Origin: an uncultured Hyphomonas sp.
GTDB lineage: Bacteria; Pseudomonadota; Alphaproteobacteria; Caulobacterales; Hyphomonadaceae
DNA: 64,000 nucleotides
Assembly (NCBI RefSeq): GCF_963675305.1
Contig: NZ_OY776147.1
Location: 2,914,001 to 2,978,000 of the forward strand
Direction: 5' to 3'
Shown here: piece after piece, positions 27,001-35,098 of the stretch
Position numbering within the stretch: position 1 is the stretch's first letter
Layout of the letters: the number at the start of each line of letters is the position of its first letter
Notes under the pieces: model-generated
Seen by the model: the letters and a program-made list of their open reading frames with translations, nothing else
Database searches by the model: none
What the model was told of the DNA's origin: nothing
Translations under genes and position numbers: made by a program

Positions 27001-28439
27001 GCACGCCCCGCTCCCAGCGCGTCGCGCGCCGTATCCTGGTCGGAGAAGGGATGAACTTCCTTGCCGATGATCTGCCCGGTTTCGTGGCCCTTGCCGGCGA
27101 TGACGAGCGTGTCGCCTTTCTTGAGCTCTGCGATGACCGTGCGGATCGCTTCGGCCCGGTCGCCGATCTCGCGAGCGTCCGGACAGCCAACCAGCACCTG
27201 CCTGCGGATCCCGGCGGCGTCTTCCGTCCGCGGATTGTCATCCGTCACGATCACGTCATCGGCCTGCCGGGCAGCGATCTCACCCATCAGCGGCCGCTTG
27301 CGGGCATCTCGGTCCCCGCCGCATCCGAAGATGACTTTGAGATTCCCGGCCGTGTGCGGGCGCACAGCGCGCAGCAACACGTCCAGCCCGTCCGGCGTGT
27401 GGGCATAGTCGACGAACACGGCTGCGCCGGTTTCGGTCTTGCCGACAAACTCCATCCGGCCTTTGACCGGCTGCAGATGCGCCAGACCGTCTGCGACCTC
27501 GTCGAACTCCATGCCGAGCGACAGGCAGATGGCGGCAGCGGCAAGAGCGTTCAGCGCCTGGAACTCCCCGATCAGCGGCAGTTCCAGCGGCTTCTGTTCG
27601 ACATCGCGCCAGAACAGGTTCAGCACCTGACCGGTGGCGCGCGGCATGATCTCGTCGATCCAGAGGTCTTCACCGCGCCAGCCGAAGGACACGATCGGCA
27701 TCAGATTGCCGAGCGCGGCCGCCTCGAAATCATTGCACTGTTCGGAGTCGGCATTGACGATGGCCGGCAGGCCCGGGCGTCCAAGCTCGCGGAAGAGGCG
27801 CAGCTTGGCGGAGAGGTATTCTTCCATCGTCTGGTGATAGTCGAGATGGTCCTGCGTGAAGTTCAGGAAGGCAACCGCAGACAGGTCCACGCCGTCGAGA
27901 CGGTGCTGCTCGAGGCCGTGGCTGGAGGCTTCCATCGCGCAATGGGTCACGCCCTGCCGGACGAGTTCTGCCAGCGTCTCATGGATGGTCACGGGGTCCG
28001 GCGTCGTATGACCGACATCGATATGGCCTTCCGGGCCGATGGCGCCGAGCGTGCCCATGGAGGCAGACTTGATTCCGGCCCGCGCCCAGATCTGGCGGCA
28101 GAAATCGACCGTGGACGATTTTCCGTTCGTGCCGGTCACCGCCACGACTTTTTCGGGCTGCGAGTTGTAGAAACGCTTCGCTGCCAGAGCGAGCGCGCGG
28201 CGCGGCTCTTCATCGATGATGTGCGCAACAGACACGCCTTCGGCCCCGGCATCGGACAGGATGGCGACCGCCCCCTTCCCGATGGCATCCGGAATAAACT
28301 GGCGTCCGTCCGTGGCGCTGCCCTTCAGGGCCGCGAACAGGTAGCCCGGCTTCACGCGGCGGCTGTCAGCCGTCATGCCGGTGATCTCGATGTCGCCATC
28401 AGGCGCGTCCGGGAACAGGTCTTTGAGTTTGCAGGTCAC
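26997..28439 (-). CDS. murE: UDP-MurNAc-tripeptide synthetase, meso-DAP adding
   Basis: A 480-residue Mur ligase. It has TADSRRVKPGYLFAAL, the P-loop VTGTNGKSSTVDFC, NFTQDHLDYH and VDYAHTPDGLDVLL. The DNPR motif (VTDDNPRTED) marks enzymes that add meso-diaminopimelate, as expected in a Gram-negative. It overlaps ftsI and murF by four bases each. Confidence 0.95.
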   Translation of the reverse strand: MTCKLKDLFPDAPDGDIEITGMTADSRRVKPGYLFAALKGSATDGRQFIPDAIGKGAVAILSDAGAEGVSVAHIIDEEPRRALALAAKRFYNSQPEKVVAVTGTNGKSSTVDFCRQIWARAGIKSASMGTLGAIGPEGHIDVGHTTPDPVTIHETLAELVRQGVTHCAMEASSHGLEQHRLDGVDLSAVAFLNFTQDHLDYHQTMEEYLSAKLRLFRELGRPGLPAIVNADSEQCNDFEAAALGNLMPIVSFGWRGEDLWIDEIMPRATGQVLNLFWRDVEQKPLELPLIGEFQALNALAAAAICLSLGMEFDEVADGLAHLQPVKGRMEFVGKTETGAAVFVDYAHTPDGLDVLLRAVRPHTAGNLKVIFGCGGDRDARKRPLMGEIAARQADDVIVTDDNPRTEDAAGIRRQVLVGCPDAREIGDRAEAIRTVIAELKKGDTLVIAGKGHETGQIIGKEVHPFSDQDTARDALGAGRA

Positions 28440-30061
28440 AGCGAAGTCCTCTCATCCGATCGGGCGCGGTAGCCGTCACTTGCAGGGCGGAGATCTTCAA
28501 AGCGTGGGGCGATACCGAGCAGCGGCGCGACACGTTCTATGATGCGACCTGCGGCCGGCGCCGCATTCTGGGAAGCCACCGAGCCTCCCGGCCCGGCTTT
28601 CGGATCATCCAGTGTCACAATCAAGGCATACTGCGGGCTGTCATAGGGAAATATCGCCGCAAAGCTGGAGATATTTCGCCCGTCATCATAACCGCCCGGC
28701 ACAGGCTTCTCTGCGGTGCCCGTCTTGCCTGCCACGCGATAGCCCGCCACTTCGGCATTCTTGCCGGTTCCGGTCAGCACCGCTTCGCGCATCATGGCGT
28801 TTACGAGGTCCGCCGTGATCGCGGACATCACGCGGACAGGCTGCGGCTTGCGGGTCTCGTCCACGATCAGGGTCGGTGTCACGCGCTCTCCGCCATTGGC
28901 GAAGGCGGCAAAGGCAGAGAGGAACGCCATCGGCGTCACCGCGATGCCATGCCCATAGGCCATCGTCGCCGCGGTCAGGTCGTCCATCCGCTCCGGCAGG
29001 ATGGGCGCGGCGCTGCCGGACAGTTCCACCGGCGAGCGGTCGAGCAGGCCGACCCTTTTCAGGAAATCCTGCTGGCGGCGCGGGCCGAGTTTCTGGTTGA
29101 TGTGCACCGTGCCGATGTTCGAACTCTCGGAGATGATCGTCGTCACATTCGCCCGCGTACCGATGGGGTGCAGGTCAGAGATCGTGTAACCGCGCATCTC
29201 GATCGGATCGTGGACATCGAACATGTCGGTCGGGCGGATCGCGCCAGCCTCCAGCGCGGCCGCAATGGTCAGCGGCTTGAAGACGGACCCCAGCTCATAC
29301 AGCGCGCCCGTCGCCCGGTTCATGCGGGACGGATCGTCCATGGCAATGTCGGAGGCGCGATTGGGATTGAAGGGTGGCCAGCTGGCCATCGCACGAACCT
29401 CGCCGGTGCGCGCTTCCATCAGGATGACCGCGGCGCCCTCGAACCCGTCGGCGGCGGCAGAAGCGGCCAGTTCGGCCTCAACCGCGGCCTGCACGCCATT
29501 GTCGATCGTAAGGCGCAGCGGTTCCCCGCCTGCAGCAAGGCGGTCATTCTGGCTGAATTCGATGCCGCCGGCGCCGACGCCGTCCACATTCACGAAGCCC
29601 AGCACCTGCCCGGCCAGCGTGCCGCGCGGATAGGCCCGGCTGATCTCTTCCTTGAACCAGAGGCCTTCCAGGCCAAGGTCGAACACGGTCTGGCGCTGGC
29701 GGGGCGTCAGGCCCCGCTTCACCCAGACAAATTCCCGGGACTGGTCTGACAGGCGGCTGGTCAGGCTGTCGGCGTCGATGTCGGGCAGGACACCGGCCAA
29801 ACGGGTTGCCACTTCGCGCGGATCCCAGATCAGCTGCGGATTGGCAACCAGCGAATAGACCGAAACGGAGGTTGCCAGCTGTTCGCCATTGCGGTCGACA
29901 ATGTCGGCGCGCGCCACCTGTTCCCCGGTGCGCGTGGCCAGCCGGCCGGAGTCCCTGTCGGGCGACAGCGCCAGATAACCGGCCTTGCCGGCCAGCACCA
30001 CAAACAACGCGCTGAGGCCGAGACCGACCAGCCGTGTCCGGTGGCGGGACGCTTCGGTCAT
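28436..30061 (-). CDS. ftsI: Septal transpeptidase FtsI (PBP3)
   Basis: A 541-residue class B penicillin-binding protein. It has one N-terminal membrane anchor, a pedestal domain with RGTLAGQVLGFVNVDGVGAGGIE, and catalytic motifs SVFK (in YELGSVFKPLTIA), SSN (ISESSNIGT) and KTG (VAGKTGTAEKP). It cross-links septal peptidoglycan with FtsW. Confidence 0.95.
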   Translation of the reverse strand: MTEASRHRTRLVGLGLSALFVVLAGKAGYLALSPDRDSGRLATRTGEQVARADIVDRNGEQLATSVSVYSLVANPQLIWDPREVATRLAGVLPDIDADSLTSRLSDQSREFVWVKRGLTPRQRQTVFDLGLEGLWFKEEISRAYPRGTLAGQVLGFVNVDGVGAGGIEFSQNDRLAAGGEPLRLTIDNGVQAAVEAELAASAAADGFEGAAVILMEARTGEVRAMASWPPFNPNRASDIAMDDPSRMNRATGALYELGSVFKPLTIAAALEAGAIRPTDMFDVHDPIEMRGYTISDLHPIGTRANVTTIISESSNIGTVHINQKLGPRRQQDFLKRVGLLDRSPVELSGSAAPILPERMDDLTAATMAYGHGIAVTPMAFLSAFAAFANGGERVTPTLIVDETRKPQPVRVMSAITADLVNAMMREAVLTGTGKNAEVAGYRVAGKTGTAEKPVPGGYDDGRNISSFAAIFPYDSPQYALIVTLDDPKAGPGGSVASQNAAPAAGRIIERVAPLLGIAPRFEDLRPASDGYRARSDERTSL

Positions 30062-30393
30062 TCAGGCGCCTCCATGGAACGGGGCTCTGCGTCCGCCGCA
30101 GGATCTTCCGGCAAGCCGACCAGGGCATCCAGATCGCGCTCATTGGCCATCTGTTCCGGGCGCGGCGGCGCCATGCCCAGCTCGTTGCGGGCATATTCCT
30201 CGATCCATTCACGGCGGCTCATATGGGAGAGCTCGGTCTCCAGCAGCGCCTTTTCGTGGCGGGCGTCCTCGATCTGGGCCTCCACGGCCATCAGTTCGGC
30301 GGCCGTATCCTTGGCGCCGTATTTGGCCCGGTAGAGGCTGAACACCAGCAATCCGACAATGACGAGACCCAGAATGAATGCCCGGCGGCTCAT
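30058..30393 (-). CDS. ftsL: Cell division protein FtsL-like
   Basis: A 111-residue bitopic protein. A hydrophobic segment at about 6-22 (FILGLVIVGLLVFSLYRA) leads to a short coiled coil (AAELMAVEAQIEDARHEKALLETELSHM) and an acidic Pro-rich tail. Sequence conservation in FtsL is poor, but size, topology and its place between rsmH and ftsI, overlapping both by four bases, support the call. Confidence 0.85.
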   Translation of the reverse strand: MSRRAFILGLVIVGLLVFSLYRAKYGAKDTAAELMAVEAQIEDARHEKALLETELSHMSRREWIEEYARNELGMAPPRPEQMANERDLDALVGLPEDPAADAEPRSMEAPE

Positions 30394-31418
30394 GACACAT
30401 CCTCCAGTTTCGACAGCGGGGGCAGGTTCATGCCGTCATCCGCGTCTTCATCAATTGCAGGCGCTTCGGTCCGGATCGCGGCCCGCAATTTTGCAGATCG
30501 TGCACGCGGATTGCCTTCCACTTCCTTATCCTGGGGCAGGATCGCCTTGTTCGGGCGCAGTTCGAAGGTGGGGTCGGGGCCTTTGGCCATCAGGGGCAGG
30601 TGACGGGACCCGCCGGAATTCTTGCCGGCCCGGTCGCGCAGCCATTGCTTCACCATGCGGTCTTCCAGCGAATGGAAGGTCACGATCACCAGCCGCCCGC
30701 CGGGTTTCAGCAGCTTTTCCGCTGCAACGAGCGCCCGGGCCAGTTCGCCCAGCTCGTCGTTCACATACATGCGGATCGCCTGGAAGGTCAGCGTGGCGGG
30801 GTGAATCCGGCTGCCTTTCCGGCCGCCCACAGCCGCCTCCACCGTCTGGGCGAGGTCCAGCGTGGTTTCGAAGGGCTGTTCCTTGCGGCGATTGACGATC
30901 TGGCGGGCAATACGGCGAGCCTGCTTCTCTTCGCCGAGGCGGAAGATGACATTGGCGAGATCGCCTTCTTCCATATGGTTCACGACATCCGCCGCGGTCG
31001 GCCCCGCCGCGCCCATACGCATGTCCAGCGGGCCATCCTTGTTGAAGGAGAAGCCGCGATGACCCTCGTCGATCTGGAAACTGGAGACGCCGATATCCAG
31101 CACGACAGCATCGACCGTATCGCAACCGGTGGCCTCGACCAGGGCATCCATCTCGCCAAACCGGCCCAGCAGCGGGGTAATGCGGTCGGTCTGGGCGGCG
31201 AGGGCCTCGGCACGCATGATGGCGTCAAGATCGCGATCGATGGCGAAAACAGCGCATTTCGCCGCCGTCAGGATGGCGCGGGTATAGCCGCCGCCACCAA
31301 ACGTGCCGTCGACGATCTTGTCGCCGTCCTTGAGGTCGAGGGCAGCGAGCACTTCGTCAAGCATGACGGGCTTATGCCCGGAAGCAGCGGTTTCAGGCCG
31401 GGGTCTGGTGGTCATCAT
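30390..31418 (-). CDS. rsmH: 16S rRNA m4C1402 methyltransferase
   Basis: A 342-residue SAM methyltransferase (MraW). Motifs are HKPVMLDEVLAAL, GTFGGGGYTRAIL, AVVLDIGVSSFQID, RGFSFNKDGPLDMRMG and LVIVTFHSLEDRMVK. It modifies C1402 of 16S rRNA. It overlaps mraZ and ftsL by four bases each. Confidence 0.95.
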   Translation of the reverse strand: MMTTRPRPETAASGHKPVMLDEVLAALDLKDGDKIVDGTFGGGGYTRAILTAAKCAVFAIDRDLDAIMRAEALAAQTDRITPLLGRFGEMDALVEATGCDTVDAVVLDIGVSSFQIDEGHRGFSFNKDGPLDMRMGAAGPTAADVVNHMEEGDLANVIFRLGEEKQARRIARQIVNRRKEQPFETTLDLAQTVEAAVGGRKGSRIHPATLTFQAIRMYVNDELGELARALVAAEKLLKPGGRLVIVTFHSLEDRMVKQWLRDRAGKNSGGSRHLPLMAKGPDPTFELRPNKAILPQDKEVEGNPRARSAKLRAAIRTEAPAIDEDADDGMNLPPLSKLEDVS

Positions 31419-31942
31419 CCATCCCCTCCCTCAACCAGTTTCAGATCGGGGTAGAGGCCCATTTCATGCTGGCGCAGCACCTCATTATAGGCCTCGCCGA
31501 GGGCTTCCAGCGTCTCCGGCTTCGCAGCCGTTTCGGACATGGCCGTGGTAAATTCGGCGTGCTTTTCGGGGTTCCAGATCTGGAAGCTGTCGATATTGCC
31601 GGCGAACTTCACGCGGCCGTCCAGCCCGGCGGCCTTGATCAGCTCGTCGGTCAGCTTGATGCGGCCCGTATCGTCCATTTTCAGGTCCGCCGATCCGGCG
31701 ATGATGGACGACACCAGCGCCTTGCGGACCGGAGATTGCGGGGGCAGGCGGGTCAGCGTGGCGCGGTACATGGCCATCAGGGCTTCGCCGCCACCTTCCA
31801 GGCAGCCGGATCCGTCGAGGGCAGGCCACAGGAAAATCCGGTTTCCACCGCCCAGCGCAGCGCGAAAGGGTGCCGGGATGGAGACCCGCCCTTTAGCATC
31901 AATTGCACTTTCGTAGGTGGATACGAACACCCGCCAGCCCAT
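31415..31942 (-). CDS. mraZ: Transcriptional regulator MraZ
   Basis: A protein of about 175 residues with two SpoVT/AbrB-like MraZ domains: VSTYESAIDAKGRVSIPAPFR near the N-terminus and IKLTDELIKAAGLDGRVKFAGNIDSFQIWNPE in the middle. It regulates the dcw promoter in other bacteria. The start is uncertain: ATG at 31942, ATG at 31966, or GTG at 31930, which would give the usual VFVSTYES beginning. TGGG repeats upstream at 31997-32020 are candidate targets. Confidence 0.9.
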   Translation of the reverse strand: MGWRVFVSTYESAIDAKGRVSIPAPFRAALGGGNRIFLWPALDGSGCLEGGGEALMAMYRATLTRLPPQSPVRKALVSSIIAGSADLKMDDTGRIKLTDELIKAAGLDGRVKFAGNIDSFQIWNPEKHAEFTTAMSETAAKPETLEALGEAYNEVLRQHEMGLYPDLKLVEGGDG

Positions 31943-31996
31943 TCTTCGTTTGCCTAAACCCCGCATGGGTAAACCATGTCTTAATTTGGAGTATCA

Positions 31997-32020
31997 TGGG
32001 CAGACGTGGGCCTCAATGGG
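31997..32020. promoter_or_regulatory. Candidate MraZ-binding TGGG repeats
   Basis: TGGG occurs at 31997, 32007 and 32017, exactly ten bases apart, 31-55 bases upstream of the mraZ start. Known E. coli MraZ sites are TGGG-type direct repeats with the same period. Here TGGG reads on the strand opposite to mraZ, so the match is by spacing and motif only. Confidence 0.55.
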
Positions 32021-32776
32021 CGAGACACCTGAATCGAAATATCCACAACAGCACCGGACAGGAACAATAAGCGACTGAAGAGTGAACAAACCGGAACAAC
32101 CGGGTGGGATTGCATGGGCGGTGGGTGAATTTCCTTTTTGAATCAGCTCGATGCCGAAACAGACTCGGTTATCCACAGGCAGATTAAAAGTTACTGAGTT
32201 TTTAATATTTCCAGCCCGGGAATTGCGCAGCCCTTCAGAAACCGGTTCGCGGAGACCTGGATTTACTTGCCGGCAACACGACGTCGACTTGCCGGGTACA
32301 AGCAAAATACACGGGTCCAACACGCGCAGACACAAATCACGCACGGAGCCGCTCTTGGTCCGTTGTGATCATGCTGACATCAGGAGAAAGAAGAAAAATA
32401 GGCCCGACAAGCCATCTGGCTTGGGAGGGGGACGGTGCCGAGCGCCCTGATGGGTGGCGGACGCTGTGTTCCGGCTTGCCGGGCCATTTTCGCCGTTCGG
32501 ACCAGGGGTCTTGGGTGGGGAGTTGAGATGTCCTGCCCCGAACGGTTCACAAGCACTATGTCCGGGAGAGCCAAACGGTTCCAAATTTTCTCGCCTTGGC
32601 TGAACTTTTTTTGCCTGCGAGTCACTTCTGGCTTAAATCCCGCCCTCCCGGGCGTGGAAATTGTCTCCCAAGACCCTGTTATTACGAGATTTTCCCTTAT
32701 CCAAAACCACCCCACAAATTTCACATGCGACAAAAAGAAATTTTGATGGTTTGCCGTTAGGCCATAGATCGAACCT
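32021..32776. other. Long intergenic region between mraZ and oxyR
   Basis: No convincing gene. It holds a perfect DnaA box TTATCCACA at 32169-32177, a one-mismatch copy at 32039-32047 (ATATCCACA) and another at 32697-32705 (TTATCCAAA). There are A/T-rich stretches at 32180-32212 and 32580-32760, a further loose TGGG group at 32105-32125, and the candidate structured RNA listed separately. Small open frames here lack family similarity or a good ribosome site. Confidence 0.6.
32390..32550 (-). ncRNA. Candidate structured RNA upstream of mraZ
   Basis: Read on the minus strand, an outer hairpin pairs 32538-32545 with 32493-32500 (CCGTTCGG/CCGAACGG), extended by CCTG/CAGG. A second domain closes with GGCCCG (32480-32485) against CGGGCC (32401-32406) and contains CAAGCC-ATCT-GGCTTG (32408-32423). 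The closing stem is followed by TATTTTTCTTC, like a terminator. It lacks RNase P or SRP RNA signatures. This is structural inference only. Confidence 0.35.
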
Positions 32777-33685
32777 ATGATCATTCCAACGCTCCGCCAG
32801 TTGCAATTCCTGGTCGCCCTCGGCGAGACCGGCTCCTTTTCGCGCGCCGCTGAGGCCTGTCACGTCACCCAGCCCACGCTTTCCGCCGGGATCCGGGAAC
32901 TGGAAGACCTGCTCGGCGTCAAACTGGCGGAACGAGAAGCCCGCGGCGCGAGCCTCACCCATGCCGGCGAGATCGCCCTCGCCCGCGCCTCCGCCCTGCT
33001 GAACGATGCCCATGCCCTGGTGCAGGCCGTCCAGAGCGCCGGCGCCCTGCTGACGGGCCCCTTCCACCTGGGTGCCATCCCGACGATTGCCCCCTTTGTC
33101 CTGCCGCAGACCGTGCGGGCGCTGAACACGGCCTATCCCGATCTCAAACTCTACCTGCACGAAGACCGGACCGCGCGCCTGATCGACCAATTGCGCACCC
33201 GCACGCTGGACGCTGCCCTGATCGCGCTGCCCTGGGACACACCGGGCATCGAGACGATGACCCTGCTGGACGATGAGTTCCTGTTTGCCGCCCCGGCCAA
33301 CCACCCGCTCGCTGCGAAAAACGGGCTCGCCCCGGAAGACCTGGCGGACGAGAACCTCCTCCTGCTGGAGGATGGCCACTGCCTGCGCGACCATGCGCTG
33401 TCGATCTGCCGCATGCCGACCGGCGCCCGCAAAGACCAGGTCGCGGCCACCTCGCTTGGCACGCTGGTGAACATGATTGCCGGCGGACTGGGCGTGTCGC
33501 TGCTGCCGAAGCTCGCCGTCGATCACGGCCTGAATGTCGGCAGCGATGTAGCCGTGCGGGAATTTGTGCAGCCGGTGATCGGGCGCCGGATCGGCATCGC
33601 CTGGCGCGCCGGCAGCCCGCGCGAAGCCGACGCAAGGAAAGTGGGCGAAGTCATCCGGGAACAGCTGACCGCCACCGCCGCCTGA
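32777..33685 (+). CDS. oxyR: Hydrogen-peroxide sensor OxyR
   Basis: A 302-residue LysR-type regulator. The HTH is at residues 18-50 (GSFSRAAEACHVTQPTLSAGIRELEDLLG). The redox pair is visible in LLEDGHCLRDHALSIC, matching the C199 and C208 region of E. coli OxyR (LEDGHCLRDQAMGFC). Oxidation to a disulphide activates it. A target operon is not evident next door, where an unrelated MFS gene follows. Confidence 0.9.
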   Translation: MIIPTLRQLQFLVALGETGSFSRAAEACHVTQPTLSAGIRELEDLLGVKLAEREARGASLTHAGEIALARASALLNDAHALVQAVQSAGALLTGPFHLGAIPTIAPFVLPQTVRALNTAYPDLKLYLHEDRTARLIDQLRTRTLDAALIALPWDTPGIETMTLLDDEFLFAAPANHPLAAKNGLAPEDLADENLLLLEDGHCLRDHALSICRMPTGARKDQVAATSLGTLVNMIAGGLGVSLLPKLAVDHGLNVGSDVAVREFVQPVIGRRIGIAWRAGSPREADARKVGEVIREQLTATAA

Positions 33686-33826
33686 GAGCCGCTGCGGATT
33701 TTTCCGGACACGGTCAAATTCCGCTATCCCGGACGTCATAACCGGGCTAGTGCGAATTCCGTTCTCGACACAGCCTATGGACTCCCAAATGCATACCGGC
33801 CCGTTTCCCGCCAGCAGGCCTGACGC

Positions 33827-35029
33827 ATGCGCCTGAACGATGCCTGGCTGGCCTCGCTTTCGGCTGGCGCGGTCAACCTCGTGCTCGGGGCGAACCTGCC
33901 TTACCTGCCGGTCTGGATGGAAAAAGCAGGCGGCATGTCCGGCGCGGAAATCGCCGGGGCAGGCACGCTCGCCGCGCTGATCCGCATCTTCGCCGGACCG
34001 CTCGCAGCAGGCCGGGCCCAGTCGCACGGGCTTCGCGCGACACTGGCTGGCACGATGGCCGTCTGCCTTGCCGGCTATGCGCTGCTCTTCCCGGACCTGC
34101 CGCAGGCCGCCGCCTTCCTGGTCTGCGTCGCCATCTACAGTGCGACCAATGTGTCCGGGCCCCTGTTCGAAGCGGTGCTGATTTACGGCACACGCAATGC
34201 CCGGCCGGATTACGGGCAGGGCCGGGCCATCGCTTCGCTTGCCTTTGTCGTGGCGAACCTCGCTGGCGGAGCCGTCCTGTCCGCCTTCGGGCCGGATGGT
34301 ATTCTGGGCTACCTGCTGATCGCCGCCCTGCTGGCGACGATCGCGCCGCTCTTCACACGTCAGGGCGCCCGGCAGGTGCTGCCGAAGCGGACGATCCTCA
34401 GCACGTTTTCCGAAGGCTTCTCGCTTTACCGGCTGCCAGCCCTCTTCGCTTTCATTCTCGCCGCCGCGCTGATCCAGGCGAGCCATGGCGTCTATTACGC
34501 CTTTTCGTCCGTGATCTGGGTATCGCAGGGCATTTCCGGCTCCAGCATCGGGGCGCTCTGGGCCGTCGGCGTGGTGACCGAGATCGGCCTCCTGTTGCTC
34601 TCCGGGCGGCTGCTGCGCGGTTTCAGCGCGGTGAACCTGCTCTGGCTGGGCGGCCTTGGCGCGATGGTCCGCTGGACAGCGGCGGGGTTCGTGTTGCCGG
34701 TCGCCTTCGCCGCGATGTTCCAGACACTGCACGCAGCGTCCTTTGCCCTCACACACCTCGCCACCATGCGTTTCCTGCAGCAGGCCCTCCCGGACGAGCG
34801 CTTGCCGCTGGCCTATGCGGTGAACGGGGCGCTGGTGTTCGGGCCGATCCTCGCCCTTTCGACCTTCCTGTCCGGCCTCGCCTATGACGCACTTGCGCCC
34901 GGCGGCGCGGATGCCCAGACGCACATCTACTGGCTGATGGTGCTCGCCGCGGGCGCAGGCCTTGCTGTGGCGGCCGTGACGCGGCCCGCGCCCGCCATCG
35001 TCGCCAGCTCCCTCGAAGACGAATCCTGA
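33827..35029 (+). CDS. MFS transporter, HcaT/nucleoside-carrier-like
   Basis: A 400-residue protein with about twelve hydrophobic segments. The opening LSAGAVNLVLGANLPYLPVWMEKAGGMSGAEIAGAG and ASHGVYYAFSSVIWVSQGISGSSIGALWAVGVVTEI resemble the MFS_1-like group that includes HcaT. The substrate is not predictable. It stands alone 141 bases after oxyR. Confidence 0.75.
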   Translation: MRLNDAWLASLSAGAVNLVLGANLPYLPVWMEKAGGMSGAEIAGAGTLAALIRIFAGPLAAGRAQSHGLRATLAGTMAVCLAGYALLFPDLPQAAAFLVCVAIYSATNVSGPLFEAVLIYGTRNARPDYGQGRAIASLAFVVANLAGGAVLSAFGPDGILGYLLIAALLATIAPLFTRQGARQVLPKRTILSTFSEGFSLYRLPALFAFILAAALIQASHGVYYAFSSVIWVSQGISGSSIGALWAVGVVTEIGLLLLSGRLLRGFSAVNLLWLGGLGAMVRWTAAGFVLPVAFAAMFQTLHAASFALTHLATMRFLQQALPDERLPLAYAVNGALVFGPILALSTFLSGLAYDALAPGGADAQTHIYWLMVLAAGAGLAVAAVTRPAPAIVASSLEDES

Positions 35030-35053
35030 CGCCAGCCAGGCCTGTCGCCGCGC

Positions 35054-35090
35054 TTGACAAATTCCATTGTATAACACGTTATATATCATG
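35054..35090 (+). promoter_or_regulatory. Promoter with palindromic operator for MarR-GNAT gene
   Basis: TTGACA at 35054-35059 is followed by a perfect inverted repeat TATAAC-AC-GTTATA at 35070-35083, overlapping the expected -10 (TTATAT region). The gene start is about 16-28 bases further on. The layout suits autorepression by the encoded MarR domain. Confidence 0.65.
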
Positions 35091-35098
35091 CTAACCGA

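Noticed and set aside
32030..32330. Chromosomal replication origin
   Set aside because: Only one perfect and two imperfect DnaA boxes, and no dnaA, parAB or hemE nearby. Kept only as a finding about possible DnaA control.
31994..32344. 116-codon frame on the minus strand upstream of mraZ
   Set aside because: Cys/Pro-rich, no domain, and it runs through the DnaA boxes and TGGG repeats.
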